Part shown: positions 34,617-43,211 of the stretch, in pieces | Layout of the letters: every line of letters starts with the position of its first letter | How positions within the stretch are numbered: position 1 is the stretch's first letter | Origin: Propionigenium maris DSM 9537 | GTDB taxonomy: Bacteria > Fusobacteriota > Fusobacteriia > Fusobacteriales > Fusobacteriaceae | Direction of reading: 5' to 3' | Length of the DNA stretch: 64,000 bases | Assembly: GCF_027925155.1 (NCBI RefSeq) | Contig: NZ_BSDY01000009.1 | Location: forward strand, 1 to 64,000 | The notes under the pieces: generated by a model | What the model was told of the DNA's origin: nothing | Seen by the model: only the letters and a program-made list of their open reading frames with translations | Database searches by the model: none | Program-made: the position numbers and the translations under genes

Positions 34617-34663
34617 AAAGATCCACAGTCTGTGCAAACCTTATACAGACTGTGGATCTTTTT
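34617..34663. terminator. Long bidirectional terminator
   Basis: 17-bp stem (AAAGATCCACAGTCTGT and its complement) between convergent PBP and phosphoesterase genes. Confidence 0.9.
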
Positions 34664-34671
34664 GAAATATA

Positions 34672-35421
34672 CTACTTATGGGAGTAGCCCTTCTCCTTCT
34701 TTCTCCGTCCCCTATACTTAGCTGTTCTCAGCTCTAGGATATACTCCCTCTTATGGGGCATATCCGTCATCTCAGCATGGCTTACAGCCAGTTCTACATC
34801 ATAGGGAACCCTTATAAGGGATATTGAAAGGGGATTCTCCTCCATGGAGCCGTAGTTTCCCTCTAGTATTGCATAGGATGCCTGGGGGATCTCCAGGGGA
34901 TTTCCCACACTTCCCACATTAAAGAGGGTCTTATTGTTAAAGTTGTCTATGTGAGCTCCGTGGATATCTCCATATCCCACTACATCTGCCTCCCTATCCA
35001 GAGATTTTGTTCCCCTAAAGAGCTTCATCCTCTCCTCCGTTTCAGTGTGGAGGTATACCCTATGAAAGAGATCGTTGGGGGAAGCATGACAGAGACGAAT
35101 AAGCTTACCACTCATATAAAACTCGGTATATAGGGGCAGGTTCTTCAAGTACTCCAGTCTTTTAGGTCCCAACTGCTCCTGATACCAGGCAAACTTCTCC
35201 TCACCCATTGTCTCAGCAAGGAAGTGATCCCAGTTCCCCTTTATCACCATCTCACACCTCTCCCTGATTGTATCCACTGCCTGGGCTGAGTTGGGTCCCT
35301 TTCCAGCAAGATCCCCCAGACAGAATATCCTTGGGATTCCCCTTCTCTCTATATCCTCCAATACGGCCTCCAAAGCCGGAATGTTTCCATGGATGTCTGA
35401 AATAATCGCAACTCTCTCCAT
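34672..35421 (-). CDS. Metallophosphoesterase (YfcE/PP2A-like)
   Basis: 249 residues. Dinuclear metal motifs are visible: ISDIHGNIPALEAV (near 10), CLGDLAGKGPN (near 35), KGNWDH (near 63, an N-W/H-D variant), CHAS, GYGDIHGAH (near 153) and NVGSVGNP. Cytoplasmic phosphodiesterase or phosphatase; substrate unknown. AGGAG precedes ATG 35421. Confidence 0.85.
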   Translation of the reverse strand: MERVAIISDIHGNIPALEAVLEDIERRGIPRIFCLGDLAGKGPNSAQAVDTIRERCEMVIKGNWDHFLAETMGEEKFAWYQEQLGPKRLEYLKNLPLYTEFYMSGKLIRLCHASPNDLFHRVYLHTETEERMKLFRGTKSLDREADVVGYGDIHGAHIDNFNNKTLFNVGSVGNPLEIPQASYAILEGNYGSMEENPLSISLIRVPYDVELAVSHAEMTDMPHKREYILELRTAKYRGRRKKEKGYSHK

Positions 35422-35534
35422 TCTGACCTCTCCTTTATGAAAATTTGATTCAAGTTAATAAAATCATGGAAGGATTTCCCTCCACTACTAATAATTCTAC
35501 CCTCATCTCAGGTTTCCTCAAAGAAAAATTCAAT

Positions 35535-35619
35535 AAAAGCAACGTAATGTTACATCCTGATAATCATTTTTAACACTAATTACTTCATGTAAATTTCTTA
35601 TACTCTAGACTCTCCTTAA
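35535..35619 (-). repeat. Dispersed intergenic repeat, copy 3
   Basis: 85 bp in reverse orientation; the hairpin is decayed (GCAACGTAATGTTAC at 35539-35553) and the 5' end mutated (GGAGAGTCTAGAG). It lies between two minus-strand genes. Confidence 0.7.
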
Positions 35620-35699
35620 TAAAAAACGCTATCCCCCTTCTAATTATATGCAATGGCCTTTAGTATTACAATAATCTATCTCTACTTTCCTTAAAAATA

Positions 35700-35727
35700 A
35701 AAAGGGACTGGAGTTATCTCCAGTCCT
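35700..35727 (-). terminator. Terminator of OmpA-like lipoprotein gene
   Basis: GGACTGGAG/CTCCAGTCC stem, ATAA loop, then CTTTTTATT on the minus strand. Confidence 0.85.
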
Positions 35728-35743
35728 TAATTACATAAATTGC

Positions 35744-36388
35744 CTATCTTGCAATTATCTCTATCTCTACTCTTCTGTTGTTCTCTCTTCCCTGGGAAGT
35801 TGAGTTAGTAGTTAGTGGATACTTAGATCCAAATCCTTCTGTAGTTAATCTACTCCCCTGTACTCCTCTAGACTTCAGATACTTTGCTACACTGTCAGCT
35901 CTATCCTTGGAAAGGGTCATATTGTATGAATCCTTTCCTGTGTTATCTGTGTGCCCTGAGACGAATACACTTGTTTCATCGTATTCCTTCAGAACCTTTG
36001 CCACAGAATCCAGTACCTCATAGAAGTTGCTGTTTATATCTGAACTGCTAGACTTAAACGTAAGGTTTCCTGGCATAACCAGTTCCAGCTTATTTCCGTT
36101 TCTCTTTAGGGAAACACCAGTTCTTTGTAGCTCAGCTCTTAACGCTGTCTCCTGTCTGTCAAAGTAGTAACCAAGTCCCGCTCCAGCTAAGGCACCTACA
36201 GCTACTCCTGTCAGGGTAGACTCTGTGTCCTTTCCAGCCAGCTGACCTGTAGCAGCTCCAGCCAGGGCTCCCCCTAGGGCATACTTACTGCTGTTACTGA
36301 ACTGCTCCTCTCCTGTATATGGATCTATACTCTTACATCCTCCTACTATTAATACTCCTAATAATAAAAGTGATATCTTCTTCTTCAA
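35744..36388 (-). CDS. OmpA-family outer-membrane lipoprotein
   Basis: 214 residues from TTG 36388 (CGAGGTGA upstream). Lipobox VGGC (15-18), a glycine-zipper segment (YALGGALAGAATGQLAG ... GVAVGALAGAGLGYYFD, about 37-77), and an OmpA C-terminal peptidoglycan-binding domain (SVFVSGHTDNTGKDSYN near 143, LSKDRADSVAKYLKSRGV, ENNRRVEIEI). It resembles YiaD/Pal-type proteins that tie the outer membrane to the wall. Monocistronic. Confidence 0.92.
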   Translation of the reverse strand: MKKKISLLLLGVLIVGGCKSIDPYTGEEQFSNSSKYALGGALAGAATGQLAGKDTESTLTGVAVGALAGAGLGYYFDRQETALRAELQRTGVSLKRNGNKLELVMPGNLTFKSSSSDINSNFYEVLDSVAKVLKEYDETSVFVSGHTDNTGKDSYNMTLSKDRADSVAKYLKSRGVQGSRLTTEGFGSKYPLTTNSTSQGRENNRRVEIEIIAR

Positions 36389-36761
36389 TTATCTTCACCT
36401 CGTCTTTCTTAAATTCCTCTTAAGTTAGATACATTATATTGGATTAGTGTGAGGTTTTTGTGATGTAAAAAATGTACTCTTTTCAAAACTTTTTTATCCT
36501 TCTTAAAAAACTCTATTCTCTAACTCTTTCCTCCCATCATGATGCCTTTCAGTACACTTCAAACGCTCTTCAAAACTTTATAGCAACTATAGACAATTTT
36601 TTCTAAAATATACAATTCTCTGTGTCAGTAATTAGAGGACCTTCCCTATTGAAGGCACGACATCTGGCGTGGTTCTATTCACTATTTCAGGGTATATTTT
36701 TACTTGTTAAAGGTTCAAAAAGAAATACCATGCTATTTTTGATCCTTTTTGATTGAAGGTA
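36389..36761. other. Long intergenic region
   Basis: No gene recognised. A short minus-strand peptide-like stretch near 36635-36680 lacks a start and site. The rest is AT-rich promoter territory for the divergent genes. Confidence 0.35.
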
Positions 36762-36805
36762 TATTGAGATTTTAACAGATGGAGAAATCCAGATAAATCT
36801 CAATA
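36762..36805 (+). ncRNA. Candidate structured RNA in a 5' leader
   Basis: An 11-bp outer stem (TATTGAGATTT 36762-36772 / AAATCTCAATA 36795-36805) encloses an asymmetric internal loop and an inner TGGA-GAAA-TCCA hairpin. The GAAA tetraloop exists only on the plus strand, which points to transcription toward the gene at 36917. Not matched to a known class. Confidence 0.4.
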
Positions 36806-36916
36806 GAAATCTTAAAAACACCTTATTAAGAAACTTTTAAGGACAAAATTTTAGAGAAATTCAGTCAACAGTTAAAACTATCAATTTAAACAAAGATTTT
36901 TTAAGGAGATTTAATT

Positions 36917-37306
36917 ATGAAGAAGATAATAGCAACAGTTTTTTTACTTATGTCCATTTCAGCCCTGGCTGGAGAGAGATGGGAAGCAGCAGACCTGGGA
37001 AAGTACAAGGTAAATCCAATATCTATTGAGAGACCCTTTAAAAATGAGTATGTCTTTGAGTTCGACATCAAATATATGGAGGACAGTGCCCCGGGAATGG
37101 ATCACGATATCAGACTTACCATTGGAGATAAAATTATCGATGTACAGGATCTAAAGGTACTTACTACTACAGACTGCACCAACCAAAGTGCAATTGTGAA
37201 GCTTACTGTACCAAAGAACTTTTCTGAAATAGATTTTGACGGTATCAGCTTTATAAATAAGAGAAGCAGGAAGATAGATAAAACATTTGATATGTCAGGG
37301 GTTTAA
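36917..37306 (+). CDS. Secreted hypothetical protein, 129 residues
   Basis: Signal peptide MKKIIATVFLLMSISALAG, then a ~110-residue beta-rich domain with two acidic loops (EDSAPGMDHD) and one Cys. Periplasmic. No family recognised. AAGGAG lies before ATG 36917. Confidence 0.65.
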   Translation: MKKIIATVFLLMSISALAGERWEAADLGKYKVNPISIERPFKNEYVFEFDIKYMEDSAPGMDHDIRLTIGDKIIDVQDLKVLTTTDCTNQSAIVKLTVPKNFSEIDFDGISFINKRSRKIDKTFDMSGV

Positions 37307-37390
37307 AGAAATCTTATCTGTCAATAGAGGTTTTTAAGGATTCTGGAGTAAAGAGAAGACTAGATATATTACATAAGGTAAAGGCGGGGA

Positions 37391-37999
37391 ATGAAGATGG
37401 AGATCCTAAGGATTGAAGAAAACTCATTTAAGCAGGGAGTAATCCTCATCTACACCATTATCAATGTATCCCTCTGCTTTATCTTCTCAAGGATACACAG
37501 GAAAAACTACCTGAAAACAAATAGGAGTAGTGAACTGTTAAAGGCTGAGGAGTCTGCTGCAATGGTGGACTGCATGATAAGCCTTGGAGCAGGGGTAGCC
37601 CTGGTGGGGGTTATCTTTTTAAAGGGAACCTTTCTGGAGATTATTATACCCATTGCAGATTCCATTGTGGTAATTCCCCTCTCTATTCTTATGATAAAGG
37701 AGCCTATAAAACTCTTTAAGGGAAGTCTTGAGGAGCTTCTGGGTTGATCCATTGGAAGAGGGTTTGAGGAGGAAGCAATGGCTCACTTGAAAATTGCTGT
37801 TAACCTTGAAAAATATCGCCTTATAGATCTTAAGATAATCAGGGTGGGAAGACCCCACCACGTATATACCCTTTTAAAGCCTCTCATTTCAGTGGGAGTG
37901 GAGGAGGATGATATCAGAGACAGGGTCTTCAAGGCATTTCAGAGGATAGTCCTTGTTAGAAGCCATGTTATATTCACTGGAAGTAAGTATTACTCATAA
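37391..37999 (+). pseudogene. Truncated, interrupted cation-efflux (CDF) gene
   Basis: One reading frame from ATG 37391 to 37999 interrupted by TGA at 37745-37747. The first part has CDF-like membrane helices (SAAMVDCMISLGAGVALVGV, FLEIIIPIADSIVVIPLSIL) and IKLFKGSLEELLG, the segment leading into the cytoplasmic domain. The part after TGA (LIDLKIIRVGRPHHVYTLLK) resembles the CDF C-terminal domain. The first ~150 residues of a normal CDF protein are absent, so this is most simply a remnant. Confidence 0.6.
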
Positions 38000-38006
38000 A
38001 CTTTTA

Positions 38007-38031
38007 AGCTGAGGTTACCTCAGCTTTTTTT
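38007..38031 (+). terminator. Terminator
   Basis: AGCTGAGG/CCTCAGCT stem with T7. Confidence 0.85.
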
Positions 38032-38032
38032 A

Positions 38033-38116
38033 TTGAGAAAAGGGTAAACTAAACTATTATTGTCATAAAATTCCATTGTACAGGATTAGAGGGGGTGGAG
38101 CGTTACGCTCCTTTTT
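38033..38116 (+). repeat. Dispersed intergenic repeat, copy 4 (GGAGC subtype)
   Basis: 84 bp. Ends with the perfect hairpin GGAGCGTTACGCTCC (38097-38111) and TTTTT. The middle (AAATTCCATTGTACAGGATTA) aligns with the copy at 51450. Confidence 0.7.
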
Positions 38117-38240
38117 ATTTTCCCCTTAAATTGAAATTTATTCTGGGAAAACTCCTGATTTTTTAAAGGAAAGCTATGCATTTTTTTTATAATTTGTGTA
38201 TAATCTTTATAGTAGAAGAAATTTAATAAGGAGAGAAGAA

Positions 38241-38717
38241 ATGATTTATACAAAATTACTTGAAACTCTGTCTACCATAATGAGAGACCCCGATACAAGG
38301 GAGGAGCTGGAGAGAAGATTTATTCCTATTCTCAGCAGTACTCCTCTGATTTCTAGTATAACCAGCCTTTCAAAGGAGTCACCGATCTTTCAGAGCTCTC
38401 TTTCTACCCTGATAAAGATATTGGATGAGTACCCTGCATGTGAGTTTGCCAAGGAATATAAAAACTTCTATAACAATGTAATGATCATCTCAGATGAGCT
38501 GGCTCTCACAATAAAGAAGGAGGCAGATCAGCTGAAGGAGGTTGAGATGCCTGTAAGGGTCAAGGATGAGGTACAGTTTGTAAGCTCGAGGGTTTTTGTA
38601 GGGAACTCCATGCTTCTTATGATCACCTCCAATGAAGAGGTGCTTTCCAAATCTCTAAAACCATTTGAAACTACCATCTTAGAGAGCCTTCAGCTGACCG
38701 AAGGAGATCCCTCCTAG
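38241..38717 (+). CDS. Hypothetical protein, tandem paralogue A
   Basis: 158 residues from ATG 38241 (AAGGAGAG upstream). Predicted all-helical, cytoplasmic; shares SPIFQ.SLS.L, YNNVMIISDEL and ML.MITSNEE with the next gene (about 35-40% by eye). No known family recognised. Each paralogue has its own terminator, so they are separate transcription units. Confidence 0.65.
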   Translation: MIYTKLLETLSTIMRDPDTREELERRFIPILSSTPLISSITSLSKESPIFQSSLSTLIKILDEYPACEFAKEYKNFYNNVMIISDELALTIKKEADQLKEVEMPVRVKDEVQFVSSRVFVGNSMLLMITSNEEVLSKSLKPFETTILESLQLTEGDPS

Positions 38718-38739
38718 TTTTCTAGGATGGATCTCCTTC
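38700..38739 (+). terminator. Terminator overlapping the end of paralogue A
   Basis: GAAGGAGATCC/GGATCTCCTTC stem whose loop contains the stop codon (38715-38717). Confidence 0.7.
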
Positions 38740-38822
38740 AATTATATTAAAAAAAGGATGTAAATATTGATCAAAAGTTGTATAATAAATGTGAACAATA
38801 AATTATTATGAGGAGTGAAGAA

Positions 38823-39293
38823 ATGAGCGAAGCAAATATATTTAAGACTATTTCCACCGTTATAGAGGATCCCTCTATGAATGTACTTATTAAGGAAGCT
38901 TTTGATCCCATGGTTAACAACAAACATCTCATATCATCCTTTACCAACCTTTCTCAAGATTCCCCAATCTTTCAGAAATCCCTCTCAAAACTCAATGAAA
39001 CTTTAGAAACTGGAAACTCTGAAAGACTTATAAAGGACTATGAGGATTTTTATTCCAATGTAATGATCCTTTCAGATGAGCTTTCCCTGGTTATCAAGGA
39101 GGGGTTCAACAGAATTAAGGATAAGGATATTTCCCTTGAGAATGAGAAGGAGATTAAGTATATGAGTTCCAAGGCTTTTATCGGTGCTTCTATGCTTCTT
39201 CTGATGACCTCCAATGAGGATACCTTTACAAAGTTTGCAGGTAACTTCAAAAATCTTATCTCAACTGCTGAAGGAGCTTCTTCAGTGCAGTAG
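38823..39293 (+). CDS. Hypothetical protein, tandem paralogue B
   Basis: 156 residues from ATG 38823 (GAGGAG upstream). Helical; MSEANIFKTISTVIEDPSMN at the start, SPIFQKSLSKL, YSNVMILSDELSLVIK and FIGASMLLLMTSNED later. Paralogue of the preceding gene; function unknown. MscS follows. Confidence 0.65.
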   Translation: MSEANIFKTISTVIEDPSMNVLIKEAFDPMVNNKHLISSFTNLSQDSPIFQKSLSKLNETLETGNSERLIKDYEDFYSNVMILSDELSLVIKEGFNRIKDKDISLENEKEIKYMSSKAFIGASMLLLMTSNEDTFTKFAGNFKNLISTAEGASSVQ

Positions 39294-39306
39294 GTTTAAA
39301 ATCTAT

Positions 39307-39346
39307 GGCCATATACCTTTACTTTAAAGGGATGTGGCCTTTTTTA
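39307..39346 (+). terminator. Terminator of paralogue B
   Basis: GGCCAT.TACCTTTA / TAAAGG..ATGTGGCC stem followed by T7. Confidence 0.75.
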
Positions 39347-39423
39347 TTTATCCAAGTGGAGGAAAACTCCCTGAAATCTTGTATTTTATTTCTAGAAGAT
39401 AATATTGGATGGGGAGGTTATCT

Positions 39424-40344
39424 ATGAAGGAAAGTGTAGAAAGTGTGGCTGCCACTGTGGAAAATGTGGCTGAAAGTGTGGGACAGAAGAGTTTTATCTA
39501 TCGTTTCATAATGGGGTTTACTGATGAGAAGTTCCTGGAAAACATCTTAAAGATCGCCCTTACAGTTATATTCAGGCTCCTTGTGGCCTATATAATCTTT
39601 AAGATAGGCCAGAGGATTATAAAATTTTTCCTTAAGACCTTTGACAGGCTGGATAAACGGGCTGCTATGGAGACAGATATCCATATCTTTCTGAGGTCTG
39701 TTATAAACATAGTTCTCTATCTAACTCTGTTTATAGTGGTTCTCCTGACCCTGGGAGCTCAGCAGTCATCCCTTGCTGCAGTATTTGGTGCTGCCGGTGT
39801 GGGTATTGGTTTTGCCATGAAGGATACCCTCTCAAACTTTGCTGGAGGACTTATCCTTCTCTTCTTCAAGCCCTATAAAACAGGTGATTTTATAGAGATC
39901 ATAGGTAAGAGCGGAGAGGTGCAGGGGATTACCGTATTTTCCACTGAGCTAAACACCATCGACAATAAGAGGATTATAGTTCCCAATGGTATCCTAGTTG
40001 CCAATGACATCACCAACTACACCAAGAACAAGGTAAGAAGGGTGGAGATCATCTTTGGTATCAGCTACAAGGATGACTTTAGAAAAGCCATAAAGATATT
40101 GGAGGATGTGGCTATCTCCCAGGAGAAGGTTATCCAGAATATAGAGAAGACCATAAGGGTGAAGACCCTGGCTGATTCCTCTGTAAATATCCTTTACAGG
40201 GTGTGGTGTAAGAAGGATGAATACTGGGATGTTTACTACGACTCCATTGAACTGGCCAAGGAGAGCTTCGACAGGGAGGGGATCTCTATTCCATTCCCAC
40301 AGAGAGATATACATATAATAAAGGAGGAGGCCAATACTGATTAG
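39424..40344 (+). CDS. mscS: Small-conductance mechanosensitive channel
   Basis: 306 residues from ATG 39424 (GGGGAGG upstream; the in-frame ATG at 39409 overlaps that site). Three membrane helices, the pore helix region SLAAVFGAAGVGIGFAMKDT (about 118-140) and the beta domain GGLILLFFKPYKTGDFIEI with VPNGILVANDITNYTK. It opens on membrane tension and releases solutes in osmotic downshock. Confidence 0.92.
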   Translation: MKESVESVAATVENVAESVGQKSFIYRFIMGFTDEKFLENILKIALTVIFRLLVAYIIFKIGQRIIKFFLKTFDRLDKRAAMETDIHIFLRSVINIVLYLTLFIVVLLTLGAQQSSLAAVFGAAGVGIGFAMKDTLSNFAGGLILLFFKPYKTGDFIEIIGKSGEVQGITVFSTELNTIDNKRIIVPNGILVANDITNYTKNKVRRVEIIFGISYKDDFRKAIKILEDVAISQEKVIQNIEKTIRVKTLADSSVNILYRVWCKKDEYWDVYYDSIELAKESFDREGISIPFPQRDIHIIKEEANTD

Positions 40345-40402
40345 AATTGAGTGTTATATCACTTTCAATAGCGAAAATAATAATAAGATAGGATTTGTAA
40401 AG

Positions 40403-40430
40403 GAGTGGCATTAAAAGCCACTCTTTTTTT
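40403..40430 (+). terminator. mscS terminator
   Basis: GAGTGGC/GCCACTC stem with T7. Confidence 0.85.
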
Positions 40431-40803
40431 GTAAAAATAGGGGATTGTTCTCCATTTTTTCAGATTAAAATTATGATTTATTGCAGTAAAACATCAAAAT
40501 AAATTCTCAATGTCCTTTCCTAATTCTTTATTTAAGTTATATCTTGGAATTTTCACAAAAAATATTCACTGCAACTTTAATAAAGTTTGATTCACCAAAA
40601 TAATGGTTTTATGAATATTTTGTTGCAGCTAAAAAGATTATAAAAGTGAACTTATTGCATAATATAAATAAGGAAAGTCCGTTTATTTTAGTATTTTTAG
40701 ATTTTTTCATCATTCAACTTCAAGAAAGGAGGATGATTCCGGTGTTTTAAGTTATAAGGTTATATAAAGTTTTATTGTTCTTTTTATTGTTATAGCTTTA
40801 AGA
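40431..40803 (+). other. Leader of passenger pseudogene
   Basis: AT-rich. Its last ~80 bases (AAGGAGGATGATTCC...GTGTTTTAAG) match the leader of the intact passenger gene at 43128-43200. The homology then jumps directly into passenger repeat sequence, so the start codon and signal peptide were deleted. Confidence 0.5.
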
Positions 40804-41358
40804 AATGATGGAGATTACGGAATGTTTGCAGCTTATAAAGGTACAGTTTATAACTATGGAACCATAGAAAACATTGGAAATTATAGAATGTCAGCTATAT
40901 AAGGAAGAGCAATAAACAAAGATACTTTGGATACAGGGTTTGATGAAACCTCTTTGGAGAATAGTTACAGGGTCATAGCAGGGACCGGATCAAATGCTAC
41001 TATAACTAACGAGGGTGCAATAGATGTAAACCATAAGAATTGTGTAGATATGTGCGTGGATGGAGGAGCTATCGCAGTAAATGAAGTTGCCAGAACGATC
41101 AATCTAAACTACAACAGAAGTGTAGGAATGTATACTGAAGGAGATGGTTCCACAATAGAAAATAAAAGAACCATTTATCTTTCCGGAAGGGAAGTAAAAA
41201 CCGATTATGACACCTAAGGGAAAATTGCAATAAAGAAAGCGATACTTAACGGAAAGGACAACAGGGGCAACATAGGTATGAAGATAAAAAACGGAGCCAG
41301 AATGTTCAACAAAGGGCAGATAATATTCGGATCAATTAATGAAACCAAAAATAAATAA
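40804..41358 (+). pseudogene. Broken passenger gene, cassette 1
   Basis: One frame with in-frame stops at 40900-40902 and 41215-41217 and no start. It encodes the rung repeat (NDGDYGMFAA, YNYGTIENIGNYRMSA) and the family C-terminus (LDTGF, ITNEGAIDVNH, SGGREVK-like strand, KDNRGNIGMKI, GARMFNKGQIIFG), all homologous to the passengers at 43212 and 45509. Confidence 0.8.
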
Positions 41359-41428
41359 TTAACATTCGTGGCAGCTGACCAATGAAGGACCAGGCTCCCA
41401 TTTAGATTTTAAGGGGAGGTGAACCACC

Positions 41429-42877
41429 ATGAGGACTAAAGAGCTATCAGTTTTTCTCATTTTTTTCATGATATTTGGAAAAGTTCTATTAGCTGCTACT
41501 TTAGATTTCGACCTCTTCAACGGCAGTGGAAAATTTATAAATGCCAAGGGCGGAACCATCACTTCTCCTGATAATGATCCCTATGACGATGTAACTGGAA
41601 GAGTTTATGTATCAGGAGATTTTGGGGAGAACGACTATTCAGATAGTATAGAAACCCATACAATATTTACCGCCTTAAAGTTTAGCGGCATTGTGAGCTC
41701 TGAATCTCCTGTATACAATGCCGAGATAGGCAGCGATCTCTCAACCAATGAATATTATTTTGTCCTGACTAGGAATAAATTCAATGAGGGAATCATTAAA
41801 AACAGGGAACTGGGAGAAATATTGGAAGCCGGATACTTCGATGACAACAACCCATTAAAGGATAGGTTTTATAACGGTATAAAGAACTTCTACTCAAGGG
41901 AGGATTTGAATTCAGCAATAGATGAAACCTTCGGTGTAAACTTCTATCCTCTGGTAACTAAGCAGACCCTGGAAATAATAACCGATGCCAACGCTTCGGT
42001 AATGGATACCGTGTCGACGATAGATGAATATCTCCTTGCAGGAAACGTAAAAGCACTGGCCGACTATAAGTATCACCGCGTTAAGGTTGACAGCGCAGAT
42101 AACTTTAACGGCTATGAAACCAAAAGTAGTGTTATATCCTTTGGAGCGGAAACCAAGGTTAACTCCGATTTGAAGATAGGAACTATGTGCACCTTTATAG
42201 ATTCTACTACAGATATGGATGACTATGAGGGATCCAGAGATGATTTTTTCTATATAGGTAGGTTACATATGGTTTACGATACCGATTCAGCAATCTTTTC
42301 ATCCATGCTGTCTGCCGGCGGATCGGATACCGATATCTACAGATACAACTTCAGTTCGCTGGGTGATTTTAGAAGTGACTCTCATCTAACCAACTTTTTT
42401 TTAGGATTAAATAACTCCGTCTACAAAAAGTTTGAACTCGGCAGGTCGGAGGTAACTCCCAGGATAGAACTTAATCTCATAGGGTTGCATCAAGGAGAGA
42501 TCGAGGAGGACGGAGACTACGGTCTGGAAATAGACGAGATAAACACCCTCTCTGTAAAACCTGGAGTTGGTTTCAGTGTGGGAAGGGTCTTCAATATAAC
42601 CCATAGGACCAAATTAAATATAGAGGCTGACGTCATGAATTACATAGAGGTAGGAGATCCCTATGAGGATTTAGACATTAAATTAAATACAGTGAGCCCC
42701 AAGGAGGGAAGCATAGAAAAGTATGATCAAAACTCCTATCACCTTGAACTTTCACTTAAGCAGGGCTTGAAAAGCTTAAATGGTTTAAGTTTTTCCCTGG
42801 TTGAAAACTGGAGCCTCTATGAAAATCAAGACCGGTTTACATTTGAGTTTGAGCTGGAGCTCTCCTATATCTTTTGA
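41429..42877 (+). CDS. Stand-alone autotransporter-type barrel protein
   Basis: 482 residues from ATG 41429 (AGGGGAGGTG upstream). Own signal peptide (ELSVFLIFFMIFGKVLLAA), ~180 residues of short passenger-like and linker sequence (TLDFDLFNGSGKFINAKGG; EAGYFDDNN; TLEIITDANASVMDTVSTI), then an autotransporter beta-domain from about 205 to the end (VISFGAETKVNSDLKIGTM; LKQGLKSLNG) closing with FEFELELSYIF, a terminal Phe barrel signature. It follows the broken passenger by 70 nt. It is the only intact barrel in the locus. Confidence 0.8.
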   Translation: MRTKELSVFLIFFMIFGKVLLAATLDFDLFNGSGKFINAKGGTITSPDNDPYDDVTGRVYVSGDFGENDYSDSIETHTIFTALKFSGIVSSESPVYNAEIGSDLSTNEYYFVLTRNKFNEGIIKNRELGEILEAGYFDDNNPLKDRFYNGIKNFYSREDLNSAIDETFGVNFYPLVTKQTLEIITDANASVMDTVSTIDEYLLAGNVKALADYKYHRVKVDSADNFNGYETKSSVISFGAETKVNSDLKIGTMCTFIDSTTDMDDYEGSRDDFFYIGRLHMVYDTDSAIFSSMLSAGGSDTDIYRYNFSSLGDFRSDSHLTNFFLGLNNSVYKKFELGRSEVTPRIELNLIGLHQGEIEEDGDYGLEIDEINTLSVKPGVGFSVGRVFNITHRTKLNIEADVMNYIEVGDPYEDLDIKLNTVSPKEGSIEKYDQNSYHLELSLKQGLKSLNGLSFSLVENWSLYENQDRFTFEFELELSYIF

Positions 42878-43035
42878 TATAGAAGAGTGTCCCTTGCTTT
42901 CAAAGCAGGGAATAATAGAATATGACCTACAAAGGGTGGCTTATTAATGTCGCTCTTTTTATTTGGAAAATATAAGAGCAATTAAGTTTCCTTATAGCAA
43001 AACAAATGAAAGAGTCCTAGAAAGATCTCTATACT

Positions 43036-43127
43036 TTTTGCTATTCCTTAAAATATAGTGATATTGACATGGTAGACAACATTTGAGCCTTATCCCTATT
43101 TAATTCGCTCAAATCTTAAGAAGGAGG
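43036..43127 (+). repeat. Cassette leader repeat, copy A
   Basis: About 90 bp (CTTAAAATATAGTGATATTGACATGG ... TTAAGAAGG, shown in part) repeated with ~85% identity at 45411-45500, each just upstream of a passenger gene. It probably carries the cassette promoter. Confidence 0.7.
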
Positions 43128-43211
43128 ATGATTCCGATGTTTTAAGTGAAAAGGAGGTCCGAATTTTTGGTGTTCTTTTTATTGTTTTAGATTTAAGAAG
43201 GGAGGTTTTTT
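43128..43211 (+). other. Passenger 2 proximal leader
   Basis: Contains a conserved AAGGAGGATGATTCC box followed by a stop-containing micro-frame (ATGTTTTAA), shared with cassette 1; the true GGGAGG site is at 43199-43204. Confidence 0.4.

Noticed and set aside
36635-36680. Protein-like minus-strand fragment (TPDVVPSIGKVL) in the 36.4-36.9 kb gap
   Set aside because: Too short, without start or family match; could be chance.
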